A DNA stretch of 64,000 nucleotides from Echinarachnius parma. Lineage: Eukaryota > Echinodermata > Echinoidea > Clypeasteroida > Echinarachniidae. Shown one piece after another: positions 1-10,455 of the stretch. Each line of letters begins with the position of its first letter. The first letter of the stretch is position 1. Under the pieces are notes generated by a model that saw only the letters and a list, made by a program, of their open reading frames with translations, was not told the DNA's origin and made no database searches. Made by a program: the position numbers and the translations under genes. The stretch is taken from positions 64,501 to 128,500 of the forward strand of contig JBAMJV010003039.1 of assembly GCA_037951105.1 (NCBI GenBank), read 5' to 3'.

Positions 1-298
1 CATAATGCATTTATTGTTGAGATCATAAGTCTTTTATTATAATTACAAATCTGTACCACAAAATTATGCCTGAATCTTACTGAATAGACTTTATTAGCTC
101 CCGAACTGAACTCAGTTTAGAGACAACTGATAATAATTGTAATTTAAAATCATGGACTTCATTCTTTTTCCCAGTAGAAATACAGTCCCCAGGGAATACA
201 GTAAACTAATTAACTCAGTAAAAAAAATGAAAATCATGGATCTTATTTGTTTCCAGTAAAAAAAACAGTAAACTAATTAAAGGGATATAACAGTTCTG

Positions 299-475
299 GG
301 CCCCGTTGCAGAAAGATAAACAATAAATCGATTGTAAGTTACAATTAATTGGAAGTCTGGTCATGTGTTCTGGATGCACGAATCTGATTGGTTGAAACGC
401 GCAAAGTTGCTGACTTACAATCAATCGTAACTTACCATGCTTACGATTGATTGTATCTCTTTCTGCAACGGGACC
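299..475. mobile_element. MITE with CCCCGTTGCAGAAAGA inverted ends (copy 1)
   Basis: A 177-bp element with terminal inverted repeats beginning GGCCCCGTTGCAGAAAGA, flanked by a 3-bp CTG duplication (296-298 and 476-478). Units 2-4 carry the empty site (TTCTGGTCGAGAGGG), which proves a recent insertion private to unit 1. A second copy lies at 14970-15133. No coding capacity. The transposase superfamily is not identifiable from the ends alone. Confidence 0.85.
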
Positions 476-1041
476 CTGGTCGAGAGGGTGCTTAATTAGA
501 TATTTTTTCCGAGATAAAGACAAAATAAGTGTTTCCCCTGAACAATAAAATCATTGCTATAATAAACAAACGATGCTTGAGCAAATTCTGTCCAGAAACG
601 GCTAACATATCGTATTATAAAGAAATCAACTCGAATTGAAATTGGGGGCGTTGACGTGTATTCACGATATGTAATGAAAAACACACAGTAATTTACAACG
701 CGTACATTTTATTGAAACTATAAAAAAAACTGGCGTTAATCTGATTCTGATAATTTCTCTATTGAATTATTAATCTAAAAAAGCAATCACACTCAATTAT
801 AATTTGTGTGTATAAATTGGTGAATTTTCCAAAGTGAGCTTTACATATACATTTGGAAATTAATATACCAATGAACAATATATTCATGAACAAAATGCAA
901 TATAAAGTGTTCAAAAGACTAATACACAATAGATATAGCATACGTAAAATATGGGGGAACCAAAAAGAAGCAAAGTTTGTAAAATTCGAGCGCTTTTTAA
1001 CTACAAGTTTATTTCAATTCAAACATAAAGAAAATTGATGG

Positions 1042-1112
1042 GTATATGTGGCTCGATGGTAGTGGACTTGTCTAACAATCCGGAGGTCTCGGGTTCGATT
1101 CCCGGCGAAGCC
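1042..1112 (+). repeat. tRNA-like Pol III element, unit 1
   Basis: Contains an A-box match TGGCTCGATGG (1049-1059) and a perfect B-box GGTTCGATTCC (1092-1102) 32 bases apart, with a T-arm that folds (five pairs, seven-base loop). The 5' seven bases do not pair with the 3' acceptor half (CGAAGCC), so this is not a functional tRNA. A tRNA-derived SINE head or tRNA pseudogene fits better. Present at the same place in units 1-4, so it predates the duplications. Confidence 0.65.
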
Positions 1113-1555
1113 TATCTGTCTTTGCTCATTTTTATTTACAAGATTGTAATTGTAATAATAATGTACACGTTTTAGACACTGAAATGCAGTTTATCCAGAA
1201 CTTTCCAGTAAATGCATAATATGTTGTCTAAAAATATATCCCTAATATCGATATAATATAAAGTGCAACAAATTTTCATATTTCAACATGGATAGTATAA
1301 TTATACAGAGTAATATGATTTAACTATTTCTTTTCAGTTTGATAACAAATCCTACAAACAAATCTCATGATTATACCAGGCCCAACAAAAAATGGTAATA
1401 CAAATTTCAAAACCCTATTAATTCAAACATTTCTGCAGAAATACAAACGGAACTTGTATGTTTCTTCCACAATTAAATAACAAACCAATAACATATATCA
1501 ATTATACAAACACAACAATATTGATAATCACCTTGGAAACGATTTAATGTACAAT

Positions 1556-1620
1556 GTAAAGCGCTTAGAGCTGATTAATATTATGCGCTATATAAATCGA
1601 AAGATGATTATTATTTCTAA
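1556..1620 (+). repeat. Retroposon 3'-end remnant, unit 1
   Basis: A short segment with GTAAAGCGCTTAGAG, then GCGCTATATAAATCGAAA and a run of ATT-like triplets. The same tail closes a decayed LINE at 11460-11725 and the SINE at 30124-30350. Diverged versions occur at about 18806-18870, 30886-30950 and 47175-47240, so it is an old insertion shared by the units. Confidence 0.5.
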
Positions 1621-2475
1621 TTTCTATAAATACAGAGTAATGTAATCATTTCTCTTCACTTTGGTAACAAATATATACAAAACAAAAACATATTAAGTAG
1701 AAAGAAGGGCTGCTGGTGAGGCGTAGCTAGCTTTTTTCTTCACTTTATTTATATATAACAAAAACATATTATATATCTAGGCTACCCCGCCAAAATATTT
1801 CCTTTACTGAAACAAGAGTACAATTTATATCCCAGTGTGATAACAAACCTTAAAGTAAATAGACTTCAAACAAAATATTTGTACACAATCAACTTACTAT
1901 TTAGATTTAGATGAATATTATGAAGGACTTTAAATAAACAGTTATTCAAATTCATTTTCATATTATTCAATAGAAAAGTAATTTTGCCAAATAGAAGGTG
2001 TATCCAAACCATTGAACAAAACGATGGAAAAAACAAACAAACAAACACAAAAAACATACATTTGAAAATAGTAAGGAAACCATATTTCCTGTAGAAATGC
2101 TGCATTATTCCTAACAATAAAATCAGTTTTGAATGGTATTTCCTACTTCTAAATGATTGAAAAGTGGCCTTTATTTCCGATGAATTATTGTTTCTTACAA
2201 TTATTAATTTACAGCTGCATCAATATAAAGTTAAGGCCTCCATGGATATTAAGCTACTATATATATGTTTGTTTAATCTCTAAGCTCTAATATAACAATC
2301 TCTCTATGCATGTGTTTTTTGTTGTTCAGGTTTTTGTTCTTTGTATGTAAAAAACTAAACCTAAACCTACAATTTTGAATTAGCTTAATTGTAACACCGG
2401 AATTAAAGCAAACAATAATTATAATAATACAAAAAACAATCAAACAAACAACAAGCTAAATGTTTACATAATTAA

Positions 2476-2698
2476 ACGATAGTCACATTCGATGATACTG
2501 TAATTCAAGTACAGGCTAAAAAAAAAAAAAAATGTATAACATAATTTATACTAATGTAAAGCATCTATAATAACACAAGTGAGTATACGTTACGATAGTC
2601 ACATTCGATGATACTGTAATTCAAGTACAGGCTAAAAAAAAAAAAAATGTATAACATAATTTATACTAATGTAAAGCATCTATAATAACACAAGTGAC
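2476..2698. repeat. 116-bp tandem duplication
   Basis: Two direct copies of a segment that starts ACGATAGTCACATTCGATG and ends in ATAACACAAGTGA, period 116 bp, almost identical. Units 2 and 3 have one copy. Unit 4 has its own different duplication of the same stretch (about 47965-48235), so the segment has duplicated independently. Confidence 0.8.
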
Positions 2699-3844
2699 GC
2701 CAATGAAGAAGATGGGTACAGTATCAGCCAATATTACGCTAAACCGTTACAGGCGGTGATTATATAATTATTCTAAATATCGCATTTTTGTTTTATTATT
2801 TGCAAAATAAGGCATAATAATTGATCAATATAATTGAAAATATCCTATTATACAGATTCATGCATGAATATAAATGAAGAACATTTGACATATCTCATTC
2901 ATCACTACTTCGTAAATAATTTGCATAAATCAGAGCTTCACTTATTACAAACATTCATAACGTATACTCACGTTCATCGGGTGAGAGCTAGAAGAACACT
3001 GAGTAATTTGGCTAAAGTGAGACATGCATTCTATACTAGCTTGTAGGACCGAACCCTCTCTATTTTCAGATAGAAATTATTAATTTGTTTGGATAACATA
3101 TTTTTAATTTAATAAAGAGAGCCATACAGTGGGTTTCTATATACAAGGGTTCTAAACATGATTATCTCGAAAGTGCAAAAAGTGAATTAGTGCCCTTTTC
3201 TCACTCAACCGATGTGATATAATATATGTTTTGTATACATAAGCCTCATTTAATGACGACAATCACAAAATATGTATGTAACTAAACAAGATCTAGGTTC
3301 AACTCAAAACTTAATCATTAACCATGTGCATTAAAATCACAATGTATGTATTCACCGTTAGTGCGCACAAACATGCATTCACTGAACAAATACCAGTAGC
3401 TTTTAAATAAAACATCGCTTTATAAATTGTGCAAACTTCGAAAAATAATAGAAAACAAACTTACAACGTTGTTACCATGATAACTTCACTATGCCTCTAA
3501 GAAATGTAACGATCTCAAATCTCATTTATGCCCTTCTCATACTAGTTTATTAATCTGAATGGGTGCCTAGCTCCCCGAGGCGCAAATGTCCATACTACGC
3601 AAAAGCAAAAAATCCTCAATCGAAATTTCGATGATTCATCATGTTTGAAAAGGTGCTCTCTAAATACTTGATAGAAGCGCGTACCTGTTAATTCGTGTTC
3701 GTAAAAATCCAGACTTAACAAATTTCATGATGATATACACGATTTTATGCAAAAGCCGATCAACATGATCAAACCGTATACCGTTACTCGTCGTCAGTGT
3801 TAACTGACGCAACAGGTATACGTCACTCAACCAAGTCGGGCTGA

Positions 3845-5890
3845 TTAGGTTAGTGTAATCTTTTTGGCCGTAGATACCAGGGTCACTTCTGCATCTTTGC
3901 CAGTTTTAGTCACAACTGCTGCAGTCCCATCGGGGGAAACCGAGAGTATGAGGGCGCTGCATCCGTGGTGTTCGTTCTCAAAGAGCGTGTCCAGGAGATT
4001 CCCATCGATTGTGTATCTCTGGAGTGTCCGACTACCACTGGATCCCTTCCAGAGGACGTAGAGGAGTCTCTCATTGTCGCAGCCGATCGCGACCTCCAGC
4101 CATTCGGGACGAGTGATCGTGCGCAAGATCTTGCCGTCCAGGTCAATTACAGAGATCTTGGAGGAATCGTGAGTGAACAAAATCACGTCGGCCTCACGAG
4201 GACATACAGCAACACGGACTGGGTTTAGACCCTCTACATTGATATACTTCAGCAGAGCCCCACCCTGGCGCAAGACACGAACCATACCGTCACCAGCGAT
4301 ATATATATTGTCTGCGTGGTCTGTTGCTACGCTGTGCAAACGGCTACACGGTGTCAAACTTAATGAAATCTTACCACCCGGTAGTGTAATGACATCATTA
4401 GATTTCATTAGCACTAGACGTAGATCAGAAAGTGATACGATTGATGCATAACTACACGTTATTCTATTTTCTAGCTCAAACTGTGTGGCGGACTCATACT
4501 TCATATCTGTCTGTCTTACTGCATAATATGTGCCAACAAAAAAATGCTCTCTATTGTCTACTGTCTCTCCATCCCATTTATAAAATGTCCCCCCTTGTGG
4601 TTTTGATTCGACTCCTTTAAATTCAGCTACCACGGCCAAACGTCCATCTTTCGAAAAAGTCATTGAATAGGGGCCATTGGTGCAAGATTGAATGCTGATG
4701 TTTTTTATTCCCCTGATTGCCACCACCAAAGATCCTAGACTTGGCTCACAACTTGTTGTGTGGAAATGTAGCTGCTGGGACACCGATTCACTGATCTTCT
4801 GAAGCAGACTCAGATCCAGTCTCTCTGACGTCACCTGGTTGATTGAGTCCTGCAGAGGTTGTAGATTATTGTAGGAAAGTGCAATGGCCACATCAGTCGA
4901 CTCTTGTTCCAGGATCGTTCTTGCTTTGGACTCGCACAGGCCTAGGCTTTCATTCACCCCTTTCGATTTCTGTCGGAGCTTTACAAGTACTTGACGTTGG
5001 TTTCGTTGAAATGAGTTCATTGTGGCCTTGACGTTTAGTTCCCATCGTTTTGTCTCTTGTTCAACCATCGATTTGATCTTCTTGTTGACCATTTCCTCCT
5101 GCATTAGCATCGACTTGTCGACGGTATCAAGCATTGAAATAAATGAGGCGCATTCTTGCGACTTTTCGTCAATACGCGCCAACTGGAAACGGATTTTCTC
5201 CTTCAGTGTCGATGCAAATTCGCCGATCGGGACATGCTCGTGATCGTCCTCTGCACGATGATCGTTTTCAGTACATTCATCGCAAATTGGAACGTTGCAA
5301 ACAGTGCAGAAGAGTCGCAACTTCATATCCGCGTGATTCTTACAAAATGTTGAGAGACCCCCTTCGTCGTTACCTTTCTTGCAGCCTTTCGCACCGCTGC
5401 CATCCACTCCCTTCATCAGTTCTTGCTCTGGAACAGCTGTCACGGTATGGTTCTGAGTTCCCTTCATCTTACTGTGAGTATTACCACATTGTTGACACAT
5501 CGTCTGTGCGCACTCGGAGCAGTGGATGTATCCATGAGGCTGGTTTCCATCCTTGTTGGTTCTCCCACAGATATCACATGCTATGGGTAACCTGGCCGAC
5601 TTGGCGTCTTGTCTCCCTTCTTCGGCCTTAAGAACCTGAAGAAACTTTATTGCTCGGAAATCTAGCGTCAAAGCAGTGACACCTCCCTCGGGTATAGCAG
5701 ATTCCTGTTGACACAGGGGACATGGTATGGAACTGGCGCTGCCTTTCTCTTTCTGAAACTTTTCGAGACATTTCTCGCAAAAACTGTGCAGACATGACAA
5801 CGCTCGTGGGTTCTTGAAACGATTAAAGCAAATGGCACACTTCAGTTCTTCCTCGAACATCTCACACACTGACAAACGCTTTGCAGCCAT
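3845..5890 (-). CDS. TRIM gene 1: RING/B-box/coiled-coil/NHL-like E3 ubiquitin ligase
   Basis: Single-exon gene for a 681-residue tripartite-motif protein. Visible domains in order: C3HC4 RING with ligands C18, C21, C33, H35, C38, C41, C57, C60; B-box 1 (C105, C108, C124, C127, C132, C135, H139, H148); B-box 2 (C183, H186, C195, C198, C203, C206, H211, H217); coiled coil about 225-375; propeller of NHL-like repeats about 390-681 with motifs such as YSMTFSKDGR and SVSPDGTAAVV. RING TRIM proteins transfer ubiquitin to targets chosen by the C-terminal domain. By architecture the nearest vertebrate type is TRIM56 or the TRIM2/3/71 group, a family-level comparison only. The start has A at -3 and G at +4. 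Its RING and 5' flank match gene 4, while its coiled coil matches genes 2 and 3, so it is a recombinant. Residues 423-456 are a private variable segment. No signal peptide or membrane segment; cytoplasmic location is inferred. Confidence 0.95.
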   Translation of the reverse strand: MAAKRLSVCEMFEEELKCAICFNRFKNPRALSCLHSFCEKCLEKFQKEKGSASSIPCPLCQQESAIPEGGVTALTLDFRAIKFLQVLKAEEGRQDAKSARLPIACDICGRTNKDGNQPHGYIHCSECAQTMCQQCGNTHSKMKGTQNHTVTAVPEQELMKGVDGSGAKGCKKGNDEGGLSTFCKNHADMKLRLFCTVCNVPICDECTENDHRAEDDHEHVPIGEFASTLKEKIRFQLARIDEKSQECASFISMLDTVDKSMLMQEEMVNKKIKSMVEQETKRWELNVKATMNSFQRNQRQVLVKLRQKSKGVNESLGLCESKARTILEQESTDVAIALSYNNLQPLQDSINQVTSERLDLSLLQKISESVSQQLHFHTTSCEPSLGSLVVAIRGIKNISIQSCTNGPYSMTFSKDGRLAVVAEFKGVESKPQGGTFYKWDGETVDNREHFFVGTYYAVRQTDMKYESATQFELENRITCSYASIVSLSDLRLVLMKSNDVITLPGGKISLSLTPCSRLHSVATDHADNIYIAGDGMVRVLRQGGALLKYINVEGLNPVRVAVCPREADVILFTHDSSKISVIDLDGKILRTITRPEWLEVAIGCDNERLLYVLWKGSSGSRTLQRYTIDGNLLDTLFENEHHGCSALILSVSPDGTAAVVTKTGKDAEVTLVSTAKKITLT

Positions 5891-7146
5891 ATTTAAAACA
5901 GTTTTGAGCAGTGTATTCTGAATAACGATGTTTGAAATAAGAGGTCCGTGTGGTTATTTTCATAACAATTTTCTACTTTCTACTATGACATAATCTAGGT
6001 TCGTAACTAACTATATTTACGTTGACAGCCCAACAATCCTTACAGTTGTCCTCTACGTAGATACTCTTCGAGTGTTCCAAATGGAAAGTAAATTCCTTTG
6101 CAACACATGATGTTAATACGAGAAATAGTTCGTTCGTTTTATACGCAACTGTTCGCGCACTTGTGATCCGAATAGTAATGGTTTCGCAGATTTAAACCAA
6201 TTTCCATACAATTTAACGTAACATGTACTAAATATTTATAATGTCACAATTTTCGTAACGAATGGCAAGCAAATGTAAACATATTGAGAGTAACCTTCAA
6301 TTAATTAATTGTTGTAGGAAAATATAATCACAAAAACATACCTACTTCTTATAATCATATATAAGTGTCACATTATCACATATCTCAGAATACCACTTGT
6401 TTTACTTGAAGAACATCCACAAATGTCACTTATGACGTATTGGTCGATATTTCAGGCAATTGAAAGCTGGAGTTTTGCAATGTCCACGATGGCACAAGTC
6501 ATGTACAAAAGATATGAAAAGGGCATACATGGAGTAGTTTTCACCGTCTTCTAGAGGTAGACTGGAAATGCCGCAGGGATCGTCTTTCGTTCTGAACATT
6601 GCTCTCCAACTTGTTCATGTTTAGAATACTTCCGGAGAGATCTGCATCAGCCCAACAACTACAGAACGATTTAATTGACAGACGATGCCATGTCAATTTT
6701 CAATAGAGCCCTGGCGACGTCTACTTTCAAGAAAATAGTTGGACATAAACTACGAGGATCTGAATGTGGGATGTTAACCTGCTCCTTCCAACTTTGCTCC
6801 CCATCGTCCCTCGAATGAAGCTGAAGAACTGTTTGAAGGATGGTATTAAACGTCTTCTGGGGGTGGACTGGAAATATCACAGCGAAGTCACGAACCTTTC
6901 CTTTTCGGCAGTCATTCGTTCCGCTGCTCTCCTAGTTGTTGGGGATTCATTGCTCCTCTAGTTATTCAGGATAATACTTATCCCATATCTTGGCATACAG
7001 GTCAGCATGAACCCAGTAAGCTACAGAAGTACCAGCCTGATTTGTAGTAGCCTTACACGTCATTCGCTCACTACGAGAAATTAAGACACATACATTACAA
7101 ATTATTGTACTACTAATCTAAGAGATTCAAGAATGTTACAATATCT
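5891..7146. other. 5' flank of TRIM gene 1 (type A)
   Basis: Upstream region shared closely with gene 4 (52673-53800) and only loosely with genes 2 and 3. It contains two diverged copies (about 6545 and 6850) of a module that includes CTTCTGGGGGTGGACTGGA, a unit found twice in the upstream region of each of genes 1-4. No TATA box or splice acceptor can be assigned with confidence. Short open frames here look incidental. Confidence 0.55.
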
Positions 7147-7156
7147 AAGGGGAGCC

Positions 7157-7890
7157 TAGTCTTTCGTCAAGACTCTCACGCTATATGCACAATTACGCGA
7201 GCGGAGCGAGAGTCTTTCTCTCTTTGCACATTGGCTGTTGTTTATTTCTAATGTAAACCTATTAAATAACGAATATTCATCTACCACGGGATAGTATCTA
7301 GATCAGCCGTTTGCGAGTGTTTAGACACACAATCAAGCTGCATAGTAATACCAAGTAAAACCAAACACGCTTCCTTGCACAATACACGGTTACTGGTCGT
7401 TAGAGGGTCTCCGCAACATACTAGCGTAGGCCGTACACGTTAAACAGTAGATGCGGACGCATCCATTATATGAATAGGGTACGTCATTACAAAATATGTT
7501 GCTTTCTTTTAAAATAAAGAGGTGAGATTTGGTATGGATACAAAAAAGGTATTTCTATGCTTCAGTTTTACTCTGATGTATCTCACATTTGATCATTAGA
7601 ATAGTTATGATAATATTAATGTCTGATACTAAATAAACCCCTTGATACATGATGGAACACGCCACGGCAATATCGTGTATTAGGCCCCGAGTCAGGCAGA
7701 GGTCACCCGCATCTAGCGATCTGATTGGTTAATGTTTTCATCTCATTAATAAATTACTGTGTGTTAAGTTCATAAAAGCTCTATATGGGAGCCAGTTCGC
7801 TCGCTGACCCCGTGCTCCCCCACGTCACAGCTAGCTTGCTCGCGATCGCATAGAGAATCTCCAAGCCTTATAGAGCCTTGACTAAAGGCT
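7157..7890. mobile_element. Mutator-like MITE with 10-bp target duplication
   Basis: Terminal inverted repeats (left TAGTCTTTCGTCAAGACTCT; the right end is an imperfect reverse complement) enclose 734 bp with no coding potential. It is flanked by a perfect 10-bp direct repeat AAGGGGAGCC at 7147-7156 and 7891-7900. Target duplications of 8-11 bp are typical of Mutator-like elements, so that superfamily is inferred. Confidence 0.7.
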
Positions 7891-8021
7891 AAGGGGAGCC
7901 AAGTGCTGGACTTTTTGCCTACTGTTTCTGACTTATTGATGTCACTTCTAGTTGTATATTTCCGCTTGAGTATCCCTTATAACGGAAATAATTAATGTTT
8001 TGAAACCACTATCAACTGTTT

Positions 8022-8160
8022 TGACTGAACATTGTAGGCTGCCATTTGTCCAACGGTATCGCATGAATCGTCATTTGAGTGCATCTCAGCGTGCACCAAC
8101 AAATATATACCGCGTTTCATGCGGTACCGTTGGAAAATGGCAGCCTCCAGTGTTCAGTCA
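8022..8160. mobile_element. Short palindromic MITE
   Basis: A 139-bp imperfect palindrome from TGACTGAACA to TGTTCAGTCA. The inner arms read GGCTGCCATTTGTCCAACGG on one side and CCGTTGGAAAATGGCAGCC on the other. It could form one long hairpin. No coding content. Target duplication not resolved. Confidence 0.6.
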
Positions 8161-8276
8161 TCTTCATCATTAGTGATACCCAAAAGGAAATAATACTACT
8201 AAAAGTTACATGAACTATGCACTAAATATCAGTATTAAAACAGCAAGCAAACATTCCAGCGTTTCCATTCCCTTTA

Positions 8277-8640
8277 AAGGGATTGTTCATTTTTGGTTTA
8301 AAGGGAGCTTCGAGCAACAATTTTGTGAGAGGAAATACAAAACTAAGTGTAAAATTTAAAAGAGCACACAATTTTAAAGACATAATCAACTTTGATGAAA
8401 AATCGGTTCAGAAACAGCTGAAATATCCACAAGTATATCCGATTGAAATAAATGTTAGGGACCAACTTTTATTCAATAATTTATGAAAATATTTCAAAAT
8501 CCTACAAACTAAATATACTAAAATGGATTTAAAAGTGTTTATAATGATATCTATAGTGACTTATTATTTTAACCAAACATCATATTCTTTTATCTGCTCA
8601 AAAATGTAATGTGTATGGGGCGCCCTCAAGTGTTAACGAC
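8277..8640. mobile_element. Fragment related to the TTAAAGGGATAGTTGAG MITE family
   Basis: Starts with TTAAAGGGATTGTTC. Its inner sequence (CAATAATTTATGAAAAT and an AACATCATATTC stretch) matches about 25150-25330 and 36650-36780. The right end is not clear. The open frame inside (8283-8486) runs through repeat sequence and is not considered a gene. Confidence 0.45.
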
Positions 8641-8667
8641 TGTTTTATGAATTATAAAAGCATTATA

Positions 8668-9040
8668 AGGTGCAACTGTAAAGTGTCAGATATTGCCCAA
8701 AATGACATTTGAGACTTCAATCCTATATCAAAATCATTATAAGATATGTCCGAATGATGTGTGAAAGTTTCATTGAAAAGGAACACTGCTTTCCTGGTTT
8801 AAAATTTTGCGTCAGCTTTTACAACGAATTTCTGTATGACGTGTATGAGGTTCATGACCGTTCATTAACGCTCTTGAGCTGAATGATTATCAATGATAGA
8901 TATCGTCATACTAAAGGGGCATTTGAAAAAATCTAACCCTATTTTATTCTTCTCTTACCATAAGCCAAATAACACTGTAGAAGAGAAATGTGGAAGCTCA
9001 AATTAATTTGTGTGGAGTTAGACACTTTACAGGTGCACCT
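8668..9040. mobile_element. MITE with AGGTGCACCTGTAAAGTGTC ends, TA target
   Basis: Inverted ends AGGTGCAACTGTAAAGTGTC and GACACTTTACAGGTGCACCT, flanked by TA on both sides (8666-8667, 9041-9042), 373 bp. A TA duplication fits the Tc1/mariner group. The next MITE begins immediately at its right edge. Confidence 0.65.
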
Positions 9041-9424
9041 TAAAGGGACTTAGTAACATTGTCCAAATCATCAAAATAAAATTTTAATTCTAGCGGTTCC
9101 CTTATACCTTGTTGTATTCGTATTAACAATAAAATCATGGGACAGGTTTCGGTTTTTCAAATTTCCCTTTCGTTACAAAGATATGTATGATTGGAGTATT
9201 CAGATAAGAAAAACTCCGGGCGAGTTTTTCTTCCATGTACAAAGTGAGTGCAGTGAGTTACTGAATATCACTTTGCATTTCGCTCATTACTTGGCCATAC
9301 AATGTCCATTTGACTTGAAATTTTCACACAATCCCCTGTGGACATATGAGATAACAACAATATACATTGCATCAACCATTCATCACTTTTTGCACATGTC
9401 AACAAAGTTACTAGATCCCTTTAA
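9040..9424 (+). mobile_element. TTAAAGGGACTTAGTAAC MITE, copy 1
   Basis: A 385-bp element with ends TTAAAGGGACTTAGTAACAT and AAAGTTACTAGATCCCTTTA. Other copies are at 28309-28695, 44483-44870 and 55130-55529. Unit 2 keeps an uninterrupted version of the site used by the copies in units 3 and 4 (around 16935-16965), showing that the family was mobile. No coding capacity. Confidence 0.75.
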
Positions 9425-9491
9425 GAGGGTGCATATTTCCATGACCATGTTCGCGGAGATGATAACGTGCAGCAGGGCTACAAGTTATATT

Positions 9492-9813
9492 CAGTGGCGG
9501 ATCTACGGGGGGGGGGGGGGGGGGTTAGGGGGTTTAACCCCCCCCCCCCCCCTTGGGCTGCCAAGTGAAAATCTATCAGTGAAAAAAGTATTTTAAAAAA
9601 GAGAAAAAAAAATCACTTACGGGGGTTAAAAATAGCTAAAAAAATTCGCCGCTTCGCGGCTCGTGGACGAAAGCGAAAAGAAAGTGAAAAAAACAAAACA
9701 AATCACTTACGGGGGTTCAAAATAGCCACAAAAATTCGCCACTTCGCGGCTCGTGGACGATGCTCCGCATCGTCATTGGGTCAAACCCCCCCTAAAAGCT
9801 AGATCCGCCCCTG
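9492..9813. mobile_element. CAGTGGCGGATCTA MITE with poly(G)/poly(C) tracts
   Basis: Ends CAGTGGCGGATCTA and TAGATCCGCCCCTG, flanked by a 5-bp duplication ATATT. Inside are a G run, a C run and two repeats of the AATTCGCCGCTTCGCGGCTC type followed by a GATGCTCCGCATCGTC hairpin. The same internal pieces occur in the elements at 54292-54805 and 56801-57078. A hAT relationship is suggested by the CAGGGGCG-type end, but 5 bp is not the usual 8-bp hAT duplication. Confidence 0.7.
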
Positions 9814-10101
9814 ATATTTTATTTGTGTACTTGAAATCTTCAAAAAGGGGCATTCTGGTAAAATGATATACTCAAATGTAACAATTTGGACTATTTTGGT
9901 ATTCCAAAATAATTAATCCCGTTTTTGTATTAAAAGGGGGGTATAATTTGCTGAAAATATTATTGGAAACGCCGTAAATAGGGTGTAACCTTTTACCTCG
10001 AGAACGATCATGTGTCCTAGTATCTTTGAATGAATTGACACCGACGGGCATGGGCGCAGCTTTATGAGGGTTTTTTTTTCTTTGGACAACTGTCGGAATA
10101 G

Positions 10102-10455
10102 CCCTGCCGGAAGAACACACTCATCCACAGTGTGAACACAGTGTAAACAATTGTGAACACACTGCGTTTCACAGTGTGGTCGACAAGAATAAATTTGAGC
10201 GCTTTCAAAGTGTGAAAGCCAACTCACACTGTGAACACACTGTGAGGGCAATATCGCCACAGTGTGAAATTGCCTGCGTTCACAGTGTGTAAAACAAAGT
10301 GCGCTCCCACAGTGTATCACAGCAATTTCACAGTGTGTTCACAGTGTGAATTGGCTTTCATACTGTGGAAACGCTCGAATTTAACATTGTGGTCCACACT
10401 GTGGAACAGAATTCACACTGCTCACACTGTGGATGTGTGTGTTCTTTCCGGCAAG
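10102..10455. mobile_element. Element packed with CACAGTGTG motifs
   Basis: About 350 bp with imperfect inverted ends (left GCCGGAAGAACACAC, right GTGTGTTCTTTCCGGC). It is filled with more than a dozen copies of CACAGTGTG or its complement in both orientations, so the whole stretch is a foldback structure. Long open frames cross it on both strands but have repeat composition. Target duplication not resolved. Confidence 0.65.

Larger units (their letters stand above)
476..3844. other. 3' flank of TRIM gene 1
   Basis: AT-rich sequence downstream of gene 1, conserved in the 3' flanks of genes 2-4. It holds a tRNA-like element (about 1042-1112), a retroposon 3'-end remnant (about 1556-1620) and a local tandem duplication (2476-2698). 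No open frame longer than about 80 codons has recognisable content. An AATAAA hexamer on the minus strand lies about 295 bases past the stop codon (TTTATT at 3546-3551), but it is not kept in the other units, so the poly(A) site is undecided. Confidence 0.6.
1..7146. repeat. Duplication unit 1 (left end cut by window)
   Basis: First copy of the repeating genomic unit that carries a TRIM gene. Its left part, up to the gene, aligns by eye with about 17350-21620, 29180-33030 and 45350-50610. Its right part (5' flank of gene 1) aligns best with the 5' flank of gene 4, not with those of genes 2 and 3. It has several private insertions, including the CTG-flanked MITE near its start. Homology is seen directly; exact limits are estimates. 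Confidence 0.75.

Noticed and set aside
1042..1112. Functional tRNA gene
   Set aside because: A and B boxes are good, but the acceptor halves do not pair and the middle varies in length between units.
3864..5631. Plus-strand open frames opposite the TRIM genes
   Set aside because: They recur opposite every paralogue as shadows of the conserved coding strand and lack any domain.
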